Source: Aquila chrysaetos chrysaetos
Lineage: Eukaryota; Chordata; Aves; Accipitriformes; Accipitridae
DNA: 64,000 nt
Reading direction: 5' to 3'
NCBI RefSeq assembly: GCF_900496995.4
Contig: NC_044012.1
Span: forward strand, 4,030,001-4,094,000
Shown: positions 48,812 through 63,100 of the stretch, piece by piece
Position numbering within the stretch: position 1 is the stretch's first letter
Layout of the letters: each line of letters begins with the position of its first letter
Notes under the pieces: generated by a model
What the model was told of the DNA's origin: nothing
What the model saw: the letters and a program-made list of their open reading frames with translations, nothing else
The model's database searches: none
Made by a program: the position numbers and the translations under genes

Positions 48812-51466
48812 GAAGGAGTAGATTTTGTTTCTCTGAACAATGATTTCTTCCCGGCAATATAGAAAGGCAGAGTGCCTTTTGCTACATCTATGTGCAGTTT
48901 ATCAGTTGAGTGCATGGGACTACATGACAAGCTTTGAGGGAGTGGATGGGACAGCCTTCCTTTAAAACCATCTCCTTTCACTGGAGACACAAAACATTAA
49001 GCAGGCATTCATATTGAGTTTTCACTGGATCTTTTTGAAATTCATGGGACTCGTCTGGACTTCCATAGTCTCTAGATCTGGCCCTAAGGGAAAACTTTTA
49101 ATCTGCAGATATATCAGCTCCTCAGCACTTCAGCTCTTTTTCCTGGCCTGAGTGTGGTATTTCACATCATTTTAGAGTGACAGAGATGGAAGGAAAGGGT
49201 GAGAATGAAATAATAGATAAAAGTAGTGATACAGACAGACACACCTGTAGGGATGAAAGGAAGGAAAAGGCTCAGAATGATGAGAACCTCTTTGGCTGTG
49301 TCTAATTTGTGACAAAGTATATGACCTGGGATATCTCCAGAATGACCAGGAAGAACTCTTCAGTCCAAAATCTTGACATTTTCCTGTTCTGTAAATGTCA
49401 GACAATTTGCTGTGGCTAAAGCACATTCCAGCATAGACAAAGCCTCACTATATAAAAATATTATTTTTACTGTGAGATAAATTGAGGTAAGCACTGAGTG
49501 ACTCCAATTCCATTAACTGCTCTCCCTATACAGTTGTCTACTCCAGGGTAGTGCTATGAAATTTGATAGTAAACATGTGTGTGACATGCTTTCAGCTCAT
49601 CAAAGATAAAAGGCTGGAGAAAGACAGTGTCATTGTGGTAATGATTATTATCATTAACCATTTAGTGAGAATGTAGTTCTGAAAATGGTACTGTGAAAGT
49701 TTTCTTCTGTACCACACTCAAGAGTGGCAGTAACACTGTGGGCTTTTGACCATGGTTTTGTTACATGCTTCAGTATGGACTTGCCATTAAAGAAAGTCTT
49801 TCCTCTTTCTTAGTTCTTCTCAGAAACTGTTGCCCATCTCAGGCCGCTTGTGTCGTTTCAAGTCTGTGCTTATATAGGGAAAAGGGCTTTACACAACAGG
49901 TATCCTGGGAGACCAAAGGTCTTCTATCTCTAAAGCTTCCCAAAACTTAGGGAAGCATGAATGTAGCACCCCCAAAAAAGCGAAAAGGAGCAAAAAATGA
50001 TAATGCTAAGAAACAGACTGAGTTCAACAGATTTATTTGCAAGGGGGTTTCCTACTTCTTTTCCATTGAAGTACAAGGAAATAAAAACAATTAACCTGCT
50101 TAATTTACTCACATCCTGAAATCAGTAACAAAACCATTTTGGAAGCCAATTGAAAGTGCTTGTATAATCTCTTCTTAATTCTCATAACGCTTCTGGAAAA
50201 CATCACAGTGGGCTCTGCTCTGGGTTCAGACGCTCACAGAGTGGCTGCAGCAACACAGCACAGTAACTACCAAGTCCTCTCCAAAATCCCAGAAATGCAT
50301 TATTCAAGATAGTAAGCTGTAGACTGCAATCATTCTTGTGCTTATTGCAAGTGGTTTTAAGTATATAATGTCCTTATTTCAAGGAATCAGTGGCCTCAGC
50401 TGGCTTCAGCATTCGTACCTCACACTTTTGCTAGTGACAGAGAGAAGTAAATGTGATTTTAAAAGATTTTGGGTCAAGTTCATCCATGTTTAATGCATCA
50501 GGGAATGATCTGGCCCATTTTGTACATCTCAATTTGTTTTACTGTTTAAAACAGCAACTGTGCCTGTATGTGAGCAAAGAACAAGACTTATATAGTCAAA
50601 CATACATAATTCATGGATCTTACTGCACTAATGAAAACACAATGGCTTCGTGGCTGTGACCTGACATAAAACAGTAAGTTTTTGCTGTGAATGGCTGCAG
50701 CTCACTTTAGGCATTACGCTGAAAGGAGTGAGAGGGGAATGTCAGCATAGCTGTGGTGCTGATGAGACCGGATTTTTGCTGGCTTCCCCTTGGTGGTGGC
50801 TTTGTGCTATTTCCTGTTTCCAGTCACAGGCCTTGTCCTTTCTGCTCATGGCTCCATCCTCTACTCTCTTTTCTTTTACTCACTGACACTCCACCTTTCC
50901 ACTTCCCGCTGCAGAGCTTTTTCATACTCTACTGCTATGTCCTTTAGCAGCAGCAGCTTTTCTCTTCCGCTGCAGCCACCCTCCTACTTCCTGTCCCATC
51001 CTTCTTCAAATCTGGGGTTTTGACACTAATTTCCCTTCTAATCCCTTCCTACACATCTTTCTTTGTTTCCTGTACTTATCCCTGAAATGTTGGTCCCACC
51101 TTGCTGTTTTCCTGTGCTTGCCTGAGTGGTGAAGGGAGCCTCTCCGGGTATGTGCCAGGAGGTCAGGTCATATGAAAGATCTAACAAATCACAGCACGTG
51201 AAAAAGGGCAGGTAAGGTCCAAGCACTGGCTGAAGGATGAGGTTTAGTAAAGTGTTTGCGATAAAAACACAAAATGCATACTCACTTTCAGACTCACACT
51301 CAGAGCAGACTGAAATCAAGATGTGGAAGAAAGTCTAGTCAGTTTAGCTAATGTTGGTTCAGCTGATGTCCCCCACTAGATCTGCTTTATCCTTTTGCAG
51401 TTTCCTCAGGCCATTGCCCCATCTTGGAGTCTTCATAAAAAAAACCCAACCAACCAACCAACCCCC

Positions 51467-51497
<31 letters not shown>

Positions 51498-53858
51498 AAA
51501 AACAACCCCAAACAGGGCTCATCTGTATGTATGTTTTAGTCTGTGCTCTGTGTATTGGTCTGTGCTGAGCCCTCCTGGAGGACATGTAGTTCCAGGAACC
51601 ACTGGTGTGTTTCAGGTACTGGCTGACCAGCCAGAACCAGGCAGAAGCTGGAAATGTTCAGCTGAAATTCTCATTACCAAGTGTTTGGCAGAATTATGAG
51701 CATTCATTCTCCAAAGTCAGTGATAAATGCCAAGAAAATCTGAAGTTCTAGAACTGCCCATTAAAGTGCCTAAAATGACCACTCACAGAGCATGTATGTA
51801 TGCTAAAATATCTGATTTAATTTAATATATATATGATATATATCAACAAAAATATTTTTAAGTAGATGCTGTAAAATGTAAATGAAATTTACTAATTCCT
51901 CTCCCACTTTATCCCTACAAAGCGATTTTAAAGTTTATAAACACACCATAATGTACCCAAGACATGCTGTATATCCAGTGATACATAGCTAACTCAGATG
52001 AAACACAGAAAGCCTTTAAGAGTGCACATAACAGCAATTGTTCATTTAGGATATCAGACCAAGAATAGTATCCATTTGAAACACCAAGAAGAATTTAGGT
52101 CAGGAGAACATAATTACCCAAGTTGGAGTTTGTCCAGGTTACCTGGATTACTACTGCTAAAAAAAGCAGGATGGGACCATCAGTGAGCACAAGTGATTAG
52201 GATCTGTGTTTAGCAAAATCTTTTAAAGATACTAATGTGAATTAAGCATCCCATTCCAACCAACTTTTGGTATGAGTTGTGTATCCATTTCGTTAAAATC
52301 TCCCCTTTATACTGTGGCATTCAGCTGCTGCTTTCTGGCTATTCACAGCAGTAAATGTAATTTATTTTTCCCTAAAGTTTAAATGCAAAAATTTACATAT
52401 CACTGAAGTCTTCCATGTTATACACATTTTTTAAAAAGGTACTAAATGCTAAACAACTGACACTAGACATCTCTTTTTGCATTTTGTTTTTGGGCTCTAT
52501 ATGGTCTCAGTCCTGCAAGGAACCTCCAGATTGAACAGGATTAAGGGCTCTCCTTCCCATGAGCCCTAAATTGGTATCTCCAGCTCTAAACCTATTAGAA
52601 AGCCAATCAGTTCCCCCAAACCTACTGCAATATGCATCTGTAAAGCATGATATATTTCCAAATGTAGGTTAAGAGGTTAAACTGGGTAGCAGTCTTTGCA
52701 CGACGGGTGATTTGGTAGAACATCCTTGTGCACAGTTCGTCTCTGTGCTCATGCCAACTCAGGCAGGCTGACCTGCTTTATAATAATCTGTCACAAACCG
52801 ACACTTGTCTTTGCCTTCTGTGCACTTAGCTTTCAAAGAAATTAAAAATAATGAACCTCTAATTCCCAGAATAATAGTTATTGCTAAAGGAAACAGAGGC
52901 AGACTTGGGCATGTTCAGGGTTGAATAATTCCTGACAATTTTCCTTCTGTGCTGGCCTGTCCCTTGCAGACCTGTTTACTGTATTTGCTGACTCACAAAT
53001 CCTTCCATGTGGCAGACTTAAAAGACTTTATTATAAATACACTAATAATCTGAGCTGTCACTACTGCTAGCTGCTAAGCTCCTGCTTGGGGCACTAGTAA
53101 TAATGAGTTCTTATATTCCTTTATTTTCCATGAGGGAGAGCTAAACTGAATGGATTTGTTATCAGACATCTGCCCTGTAGGATTCTACAGCTACTTATTC
53201 CTATTTCCACTTTCTGGGGAAGGGATGGATTGCCTTGGTTATTTTGCTTGTGGACAGAAAAAAAAGCAGCTAATGCTCCCTCCTTTGTGTGAATTGTGTT
53301 ATTCAGCAAGAACTGTTGCAGTTATTTACTTTGGAGGGCTGTTGTACTTAACACAAGGGCCCAGGGAACACATATCTGTGACTCCACAGCTTGTCAAGAA
53401 GCAGAGCAGTCATTTCTCCATGCCTTTTAACATGAGCAATGAGAACAGGACTGTACAAGCTGCCTTGTGTCCTGGAGAGAGACTGTGACTTCAGGAAGAA
53501 GGCTGTGGCTGGAGCTTTGCCATAAACAAGGGAGAAGGAAGTCATGCTAAGCCTCTAGCTAGCAAAAGTTCATTACCAACTGTTATATCCGCAAGGCTTC
53601 ACTGCCCACCCCTCAGCCTTTCTCTGCTCCTTCCAGCTCCTCAGCTTAGAGGCTGGCAGAGTAGAATAGCTTCCCCATTCATAATTTTATTCTGTGATGC
53701 TAATCAAGTAGGCTAATTATATATATGCCAGGGTTGACATTGGCAGGAATCATGAAATTAGAACCACCTCCCACCCCCTCACACTTCTGTTCAGACCTGA
53801 AGTATTATTAATCCCCTAACACCAATTCAGTTTAATCCGTTCTTATAGTCATGGCAAA
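48812..53858. other. intergenic, no gene recognised
   Basis: Unique sequence apart from the C26-A15 tract and an AT dinucleotide stretch near 51824-51845. No gene-like exon is evident. Confidence 0.5.
51441..51502. repeat. CAAC repeats, then C26 and A15 homopolymers
   Basis: A short A run and CAAC repeats are followed by 26 consecutive C (51462-51487) and 15 consecutive A (51488-51502). The C-run is the longest in the window and its complement is 26 G. The true length is uncertain. Confidence 0.9.
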
Positions 53859-53900
53859 TGCATGTGCAAATTAGACTTTTGTCCCTAATTTGCACATGCA
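53859..53900. repeat. perfect 16-bp inverted repeat with 10-nt loop
   Basis: The left arm TGCATGTGCAAATTAG (53859-53874) and right arm CTAATTTGCACATGCA (53885-53900) are exact reverse complements separated by ACTTTTGTCC. An RNA or single strand from either strand would form a stable hairpin. The pairing does not continue beyond the arms, so a standard pre-miRNA stem is not formed. It could be a small palindromic transposon footprint or a binding site for paired factors. Confidence 0.9.
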
Positions 53901-56900
53901 CCTGAGTTTTGAACATTACGCCTCTAGAGATCCCCTTGGGAAAATAGGTCAAAATTCAATGAAAAAATATTCTGGCGCTACAAAGGACTGTTTCTGCAAA
54001 ACCTCTGCTTTCTTTGAGAACATGTTGATTTTCACGTGTTAGCATGTAAAAAAGTCCCCAAATCATGAAATAGTTTGAAGTGGTTAAATTATTCTGCTTT
54101 GTCTTTATGCCCAGGAAATATTTTGGGGTTTTGTACATATAGTTCTCTTGTGCGTTTTCATTCAGAAGTAATAGGATTGATACTATAATTATTGCTAGAT
54201 TGCTATGCCCTGCAAACATTTGTTGTGTTATATGCTTGAGATAGAGAGGGGGTAATCACTTGTGAACTATTTCTATGGGAGAGTCTTCATGCTGCACCAG
54301 TCATTTCATATGCACTGCAATTTATTTATTGTCAGAAATATCATTTGAGAGACTACAGCTACTCAGACTTGGTATCAAAACAAAAAGGAGGAGATCTCCC
54401 CACTGTAGGCACCAAGGACACTACTGAACCAACCTAATTATTTAACAAATATATTAATAAAACACAATCATATAAGATTGTATGATTAAATACTGTACAT
54501 TCTGTTCTTTGAAGCTCAATTAGACAATAACAATATAACCCGTCACATCACCTTTACTTTCTTTTAGTATTTAGCAATTCCTCAGATTGTTCCTATTCAC
54601 TTTTGGCCATGCTGATCTGCTACTTCTGTTTAAAAATCAAATAAAAAAATTGAGATCTCTCTTTTCATTACATCAAGTAAGTAAGAGACAATCAAAGCCA
54701 GATTTGTCTGGAAGCTCACCAAGGCATGTTCTTTAGAGAATTGAAAAAGTCTTTTTGGCTGAATTTTCCCTATTTCCTGTTTCAACTGCTACAATCCAGG
54801 AAATCCCCCCACCCATACAGCTGGTTTGCCTTTCAGCCAAAGGACGCAAGTGCAAATGTATTGTTCTGTGAGTTGTGCACACCACATCTGTTTGTGTAAA
54901 ATCTTGGATGGACTTAGATGGAGTTGTGTCAGCAGTCAGAATCGGCTGAGATAAATCAGAGAAATTCAGGTTCGTACCTATAAAAGTCCTCTAGTTTCTG
55001 CCAATTGATAATCTTGCGGTAAATTCTAGGCAGGTAGCAGAAGGGTGAATTGTGTAACCATGGAGCCACTGATAACATCCAATATGACTCAGAGCAAATA
55101 AAGAAGTTTTGCTCAGAAGCAGAGAAAATATTAGCTGTGTAGGAATTCCTTCTGTCCACCAGGGGCGAGGACATGAAGGTCAGTGGGCTGAACAGAACTG
55201 CTTTTTACATTTCAGTTTGGGAGAGGAAGATGGTTCTGAAGTGCATTCAGCATATAGAGAATAAAATATGATAAGCGATCCCCCTGAGCTATTCTGGTAC
55301 ATTGTGGGCGAGCAAAGGAATTCCCCAAATCTCCTGTTCATCACAAAGCTCATCTGATGGACAGAGCTTTATGTAAACAGGTTATTTGCGTAAGTAGGAT
55401 AAGGAAAGAAAAATTAAAGGTGTGATGATGCCACTGTAAACAGATATCCAAGATGGGACGAAGCAAGCAGCTAGAGAGACAAAACAATCACAGTCCAAGA
55501 AGTAGCCAAATAAATTCCCATCCATGGAAGCTCACAATACTCTTCTAAGCTGAGGCTAGAGGCGTACATGTAGTTAATGAGTAGTTGCTTCTGTGATCGA
55601 GTTAGTAACCTTTCAGAGCAGGGTGTAAAGAATAGATGAGGCAATGATCTCTTATACCACTCCTACAAGATTTAACAGACCTCATGTCCCAGGGCTCTAA
55701 AATTTTGGCACACAGAAAATGCACCAAAGCTATTCTGCCTGTAGTAAGGGAGCAATGCAAGACCAGCAGTTATAGACCTCACCCCACCAAGATATTCTGG
55801 AACTGAAAAGAGCCACTGGACTGGGTGATTCCATCGCAAGGATCCTGCTGATCTGAATAACTGGAAAACAAACACCCGATATTCCCACTGACTCCAAGAG
55901 CAGCTGCATTTGCTCAGCCTCGCAAAGCCGGGGAACAAAGGGCTCCCAGTACACAAAGGGTCCATGATAAAGCTGCTATAGGCCCATCTGCTCAGAAGTG
56001 ATTTCTGTGATGGAGAAAATAAGAAAGAGGAAGAGAGAAAAGCCCTTAAAGTGTGAGCCTTTGGGGGTTTTAGCATGAATCCTTTACGGTTTGTGATTGG
56101 GGTTGCCATAGCAATCCTGAGCCTTCCTGAATAAAGGTAGATCTGAAGAAACATGTAAGTGGGCAGTGTTTGTGCCCTTTCTGGTGTCTGCACACATTCA
56201 GAGCAGCCCTCCTGTAGCTGCCTGGGCACCTGCAACTGCCTGCAATACCACCAAGCAGACACTTGCATCACAAACTTTGGATAAGGATTAGTACAATTAA
56301 TTAGCACAACTAAAAAGCGCCTTTTAAACACAAATTCTTACGTCAAAGCCTGTTCCCAAGGCCACCTTCTTACTTTGGAGAGGGACAGGGAATAGAGGTT
56401 GCTGGGCACAGGCAGTCAGCAAAGCTGGGCCTTTAGAGCAGGTTTTCAGGGTCTTATGGAGCAATCTGGCTGGGGAGATTCGGGGCACAGCAAACTTGGG
56501 ATCTAGACCCTCACACAGTGAAATCAATGAAAGTTTGAAGTTACCTTCAGACAGCAGGACTGAATCTTGGCAGGGCGCAAAGGAACTAAACTGCCATCTA
56601 CAAAAGAAAGCCTCTAGCTCTGCACTGTTATAAATGAGAAAGAGATCCCGTAACAACTCTTATTCTGCAACTTTCAAACAAACTTTTACAGCAGGGAGAA
56701 GGAGGGCATGGGAGGCGGGTGTAAAACCACAGCCATGACACATGTCTCTCCAGGGTATTTTGTGTTTTGCTCACATATCTTGGCTCCTAGTTTCATTGTT
56801 ATTTGTATCGGAACTGAAGCCAACACTTCTGCAAGTCTTTCTGATCACTAGAGAAGGCACTAGCAGCTACAATTCCAGCTCAGCACCAACAAGAAAAAGC

Positions 56901-57560
56901 TGTATATTAAACCAAAAATAAAAAAGGTCAAAGCAGCCAGCTCCGCAGAACTGTGAAAGCCACTGGGATTAAGAGGAAAGATTTGCAAGGGGGCTGGTAT
57001 AGACCCATTCTTCTCAGGCAGGTTCTTTGCTAGTCTGAGACCTGGCATTTGTTAACACAGCCTTGTATGTCCCAGGGGTTACCCACTCTCTAAAAAAAAA
57101 GAGCTGACATGGGGATGCAGGAAGTAGCCAGGTTATCCTAGTGCCTTTGGAGAACTTTGCAATGCAGCTGGTTTTGGTGCATAAGTTAGTTAGTGTTAAT
57201 GGGCCAGGGTGGCAAATACATTGACTTGTTTCTTCTCAAATAGGGTTTTTGCATCTGATTTAGACAGTGTGTTTTAAGTGGGGGTTCTCAAGTCAGTACT
57301 ATTTGGAGAGATTTTCCAGAGAACACATTTCTGAAGACATTCTGAGGAACTCCTGTGAGTTTAGTGACAGTGCAGTAATAGTAAGATATTGGGTAACACA
57401 GCTGCAAGAACCAATGAAGCATGATCTTGAACCATCTCTTTCATTGTGCTAGAAGTATCCATCTGACTGTTTGGGTAAGCCAAGTGAAGGAAAAGAGCAG
57501 GCTATATTGGAGAGAAAAACACCAAACCAAAACCAACAACAAAAGAACCCCACAACCAAA

Positions 57561-57579
57561 TTTTTTTTTTTTTTTTTTT
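57561..57579. repeat. poly(T) tract, 19 T, after an A/C-rich stretch
   Basis: An A/C-rich low-complexity stretch (about 57519-57560) leads directly into 19 T. No element is recognised. Confidence 0.85.
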
Positions 57580-58471
57580 AAGTAAATTTTCAGCCTAACC
57601 AGTTCTGCAGTTCAGGACACTGGGTGGTCAACCAGAGAGTTACATGAGCTGGTATTGCTGCTAAGACAAAAACACATGCCATACTTCCTCTCTGGCCTTT
57701 GGCTAGTTAATAAATCTTTGACCCATCACAAATCATGACAGGCCTTGTGGAGGGTCAAATCCACAGCCCTTCTTCAGGCTTTGGTACTCAATTTGTACAA
57801 GAGCAACAGGATCTACTGCTGGGATATGAGTGTTAAAGAGGCAAATTATGATTGCCATGAAAACTCTCAGTGCAACTGGGACTGGATTTTGTGTCTTTGT
57901 TGCTTTCCAAGTACTTGATGAACATTCTCAGTGAAAATGCCAGAACTTTTCACGTTGCTAGGAAGAGGAAGGTGTTCACCTCCATTAACCAAAAACTCCA
58001 CAGTAATCTTGCTTGAGAAGTCAGCACAATGTGGCCATTCAGGGAGAGCTGCAAGAGAGCAAGGCTGAGTACTAGAACTTCTAACACTTGAGATAAAGTT
58101 GATCCTTTATGTGGATTGCAGAATATGTTTTCTTCTATAGACTCACATGCATTTTTATTCTGTTACCATAGAGTTTACCCACTTTTGACTCAAAAGCCAC
58201 ATAGCCCGTGTTGCTAAACCTCCAGCTACAACAAGCACAGCTTTTTTAACCAAGCTCTTGTTTAATGTTAACTCTGGTATAGTGGCTTTTTAATAACCCC
58301 CTGGATTCAGCATGCTTTGTGTTGTTGCATACTCTGGAAGGGCAGTTATTGTGCACATTATAGTGGGTACTGCATTAAACATCTGCTGTGTGAAATCAGC
58401 AAACTCTCCAGCTGAGCAAATTGCTGGGTGTTGTTGGGACTGTGCTTGGTAGTGTGGTCATTTACTTGACT

Positions 58472-58489
58472 AAAAAAAAAAAAAAAAAA
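58472..58489. repeat. poly(A) tract, 18 A
   Basis: A pure A homopolymer with no recognised retroposon body upstream. Confidence 0.85.
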
Positions 58490-60049
58490 TCCACCTCTCA
58501 TGCAAGCCTTAACAAGGGACTCCTGTGCATGCCAGCTGTCAGGATGGGAAAAGCACTGTAATTGGAGTGATTAAAAGCTCACAATGGCAACAGACATGCT
58601 TCTCCATTTAAGGTGGAGTGAAACTGTCTTATAGTAGTGACATGGCTGCTCTTGTAAAGCCTGCAAAATTCTATCAGTCATCTTTGTGCCAGTATTTTTA
58701 ATTCTGCAAAGCTCAACGCCACAAGTTGGCACCTACATAAACACTTCTAAAAAATATTGGGGAACTGAAGAATAAAGGCATCTGTTAACCTCCAAGCTGT
58801 ACTATAGATCTATGTTTTAAAAAGAGCCTACACTTTGATAGATTATTACAATAATGGCAATTTTGGTACCTAATCAGTGAGGTGAACACAGGAAGGCTCT
58901 GATTTATTATTACAAACATTGAAGGAGCAGTGGCCTGGGAAGGAGAAATTTCCACATGTATTTGAGGGGACTCAATAAGATCTCAGAGATGAGGATCCAG
59001 AATCTCAGTAGAAATTAGTGTCATCCAAAGAAATGGAATTACAGTTGAACTGACTACACCAGTGGGCTTTTGCAAATGAATCTGCCTCTTTGTCCCTCAA
59101 GGAGTTGACCCAAACAGTGTGGGTGTACAGGATATCTGACTATTACCTAGGTTTTCCAGAAACTAGTTTCACCTCTTTCAAGCATAAAGGAGACCTTGAG
59201 GAAAGACACACAGTGCTGTCCTCTATCTCTGAATGCCTTCTCTCCATGCACATTTCATGCTGGATAAAAATAGCTTTAAAACCCTGGGTTAAGTAAGCTT
59301 CTTATATTCAAAAAACCTTTTTCAAGTAGACAAAGGAGGCACAACTGAGACACCATAAAAAGGCCTTTGGTTTCAGTGTCTGCAACCTGAAATGCCATCC
59401 TGGTATCATTTTATGTGCCCAAGAGGGAACTAACTAACATTGAGACACTGATTGCAAAGAGCAGAGTAAGCACAAATATAGAGATGTGTGGAAACAGGGT
59501 GTGGCTGTCTAGTTCTCCTTTCTAATTTTCTCTCCCAAGATCAGACAAAGTTCCTTTTCAAGACTAACTGGAAGCCATGCAAAAAATTATTCACAGGGAA
59601 AAAACAAAAATCTAGCCTGGATATCTCAGCAATACATCAGGAAAAGATAGTAAACTTACAAGTTGGTCAAGATCTTGGCTACAGAACAATCATCTGCGAT
59701 CAGACCATTTCCATAGCTTATAATTTTGAAACTCTCTCACAAATAAAGTATTTCTAGAGACATGCACTTTGCTTATTCTGTTGTAATTATTTCTGACTTA
59801 CAGTTCAAAGGAAAGTTGAGGAAAGTCAGAGAACAGGATACAAGATTGCTTGGTGCATTTTTCAACTGTAGTGCACGAAGCACTAGAGGTCTGTGGTTTA
59901 CTCCAAAAGGACTGAGAAGGGAACTAAGAAAAGCAAGCCCCTTGTCTTGCTAAATTTATTAATAAAGGGTCCACAAACAAAAAAGGGGTGGGAAAAAGAG
60001 GCAGCTAAGCAAGATATTCAGACACCTGATTCTATTGCCCAGTTCTACT

Positions 60050-60125
60050 AGTCTGCTCCTAGCTGGCTACAACATTTCAGGCAAGCTTGTTCTCTTCAGT
60101 ACGCCTCGGTTTCCCCTCAAATACC
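60050..60125 (+). mobile_element. MIR-like SINE remnant
   Basis: CTCCTAGCTGGCTACAAC, then GGCAAGCTTGTTCTCTTCAG, then GCCTCGGTTTCCCCTCAAAT parallels the MIR core order (ctagctgtgtgacc, gggcaagttacttaacc, gcctcagtttcc). It is diverged, but the last block is a good match. Confidence 0.6.
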
Positions 60126-63100
60126 ACCCCCCCAAAAGAGCCACCAAAAGAAAAAGTCAGAAGGCTAATCATCTCTTGCAATTATCCACTCTAAGATCAC
60201 CTTGGAGGATTATGGCCCGAGTCCTGAAAATTGATCTTTGCAGGAATGTAATCTAAAGCATTCTTACTCAATTATTACTATTCCCCTAAGAACCCTTTTG
60301 ACCAAAACCAGAGTTTCTGTGGGGGTTTCCAAGGTAGAAGCAGGTCAGGTAGCTAGCTGATGGAGGGGACTCATAACCATCCTAGAGCAAGCCATTCCCA
60401 CATCTGGATCAGTGCTTTTCGTGATGGGGTCCAGCTTCAAAGTGGAGAAGTCTGTTGGATCCCTCACCACACTCACATAATTTTAGGTACTACAGCTTGT
60501 GGAGGCCATGCTCCACCACTGGCCATGAATAGATCAAAGTCTAGAAAGGAGAAGAAAAGTTGGAAATAGTAGCCAGAATTACACATACATTTTCCAGTTT
60601 CTAATGTATGGAACAAGGAAACGTATTTCATATTAGCAGATAAGATCTTGAAAACATAGATGTGCAGGAAACAAAGAGCAGATACAGTATAGAGACATGA
60701 GAATGAGACAGAGGAATTCTTACTGGGCAACAAAAGAACTTAGTGCAGAAACTTGTCTCAAAGGACCACAGAAGGGAATCACTGCCCCAAAACCAGGGGT
60801 TTACGAGACAGGGGTTTATAACCTTTCAAGATACTGCTTCCTTTGAGGGAGCAAGTCTGTGTTAGTGGTACCAAAGAAATCCCGAGTCGGATCCATAACC
60901 CACTGAGTCCAGGACTCAATGAGTATCCCGGTGCAACAGTCCAAACTGACAGTCCCTTAACAAACTTAAAGCAAAAGTCAACCCACAGTAAATGCACACA
61001 ATCTATTTCTGAGAAGGGATGCTCCCAGACCCCACTCCCAGCATCTCATGCACTTGGCATTGCTACAAATATGGTCACAGCCCAAAAGAACAGGAAGCTA
61101 GATGAAAATAAGGTGGGTGGACAGAGTTTACATGTACTCTCTTCACAAAACAGAAATTGCTTCTCTAGATAGAGCTGCACCATCCTACCAAACAACCCTT
61201 CTTAGATTGACCTCAGGGTTGTGCTTCCTTTTTGTGAGTGACTGGCCTCTTGGTCAGATATTAACACAGCTTTCGGAAGAGCTGCAGTATTTTTTCCCCT
61301 GTTAGTACAGAGAGCCCAGCCAACATCATGAACATGTCCCTCAGGCTGGATTTATGTTGCTAAAGACTTCACGTCATGTCACCAGCTCATGGTAATACCA
61401 CCCTTTTCTTCCTTACAGGTGCCCAAGAGGCCACAATGTGAACCTGTCAGCAGACTGATCTGGCTTTAAAATCAGGTGATTTTTAAGCTGGATCAGTTCC
61501 CTGATCCACTTTGCTGTACAACAAATTCCTTTGACAAAAGTGAGGGCAGGACAAAAGCAGGAACAAGTGAAAATGGAAGAAGAAACCAGAAGGGCAGGAA
61601 TACAGTAATTCAGCATTACCACTGAATAAAGTCATTCAAGTCATAAAATCACTACAGAAATCACATTACTGTGCCTTAGGCAGAATTAGGTATTAATACT
61701 GATGATAGGTAGTTGTGAAAAGCTGCTTGTGCCCTCAGCCTCAGAAGACTTCAGCTTGAAAAACCCTCACTTGAGAGAGCTACCGAATGCCTTGAACCAG
61801 AACATGCAGCCATCCTTTCTCAACATGGCAATGTTTAGAACATCTTAACATATATACATAAAGCCCCTTAACTAAGATTTTTATATCCCAGCCTGATGCC
61901 CAAGATGTGTGTTAGCTCTGAAAACTCTCAGGTAAGGATTTCAGACTTCCATGGTTTTTTAATTTCTCCTCTTTCTCCTAAAGAGTCTAATGAGGAAAAT
62001 ATCTTAGAAATCCTGGAAAAGGACAGGCTTCATGTGCCTATTCAGTAATGAGTCATGGGCCAAGTCTGCCAGTTTGTTAGTACATGGAGAGGGATTTCTG
62101 CTCCTGTCATGCAGTCTGAGAGTAGATAAGGAATTATGGCTAATTTAACAACATACCTGAATAAGCCAGAAGCAAGCAATGCAAAACTGTCAAAACTATA
62201 GATCTTCCTTGAATTTTCTCTAGAACTTCCCATGGGAGATTTTGCCAGCACGGAGGAATCCTTTGAAGAAAAGAAACAAAAGTGTGATTCACTTAAAAAA
62301 TCTCTCCTTTTAAACAAAGAACTGAATTACTCTGGGGACAGGCATTAGGCTGAAAACAATAACTCTACTGCTTCAGTATGTTAGCATCTGAGAAAACAAT
62401 TTATTCCTGTTGTCCAGGCAGGCTAGAAATTGCTAGAGAACAGGGAAGCTGCCCATGCAATGCTTTACAGGACCTAAAACTGGAAGCAAGGGAAGTATGA
62501 TATTGCTAAAGAGGGAGAACTGACTTCATTTATTTTAAAACACAGACATATATTCAGCAGGATTATGACCCAGGATTATGACAGCTTTCTAAAATAAATG
62601 GGACATGGCTCTTCCCTACAAAAATCAGCAATGATATTGAGCAAGTGAAGCCAGCTGAAGATTGTTAAAGCATTCAGCACATCATCACATAGCCAGTGAC
62701 AAGCTGTAGCTTTACTTGAGTTAGTAGCTTCTCAGGGTGCTGCATGTTGCTTTAGGGATGCCAGCCTGCCTAGAACTGATTGAGTAACACACCAGCTCTG
62801 TACAAGACAGACATGCCTACAATTACTAAAATACTTTATCTACTTGGGAAAACCAAAGAGTTTAAGGATACCTGTGTTAAGGGGAAAAAAAGAGGGAATT
62901 TACAATAGGGACATGATCCTTGGGCTCAATGCAAGAATTTCTAGGTGAAACTTTGTGGCCTCCATTTACGTAAAAGGCATGTTAAAGCATTATAATGATC
63001 TCAGTGGCTTCAAAAAGTTAATGCACTGTAGGGAAAATGAGGAAATAGACTTCTGAATGAAAACACACACAAAAAGAGAGCACTAAACAGATTCAACAGC

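Noticed and set aside
53859..53900. Calling the inverted repeat a microRNA gene
   Set aside because: The stem is only 16 bp with no extension beyond it, shorter than a normal pre-miRNA, and there is no expression evidence.
55672..56331. 219-codon minus-strand ORF
   Set aside because: It has no recognisable domain, no supporting splice structure, and irregular composition. One frame of this length can occur by chance in 64 kb searched in six frames.
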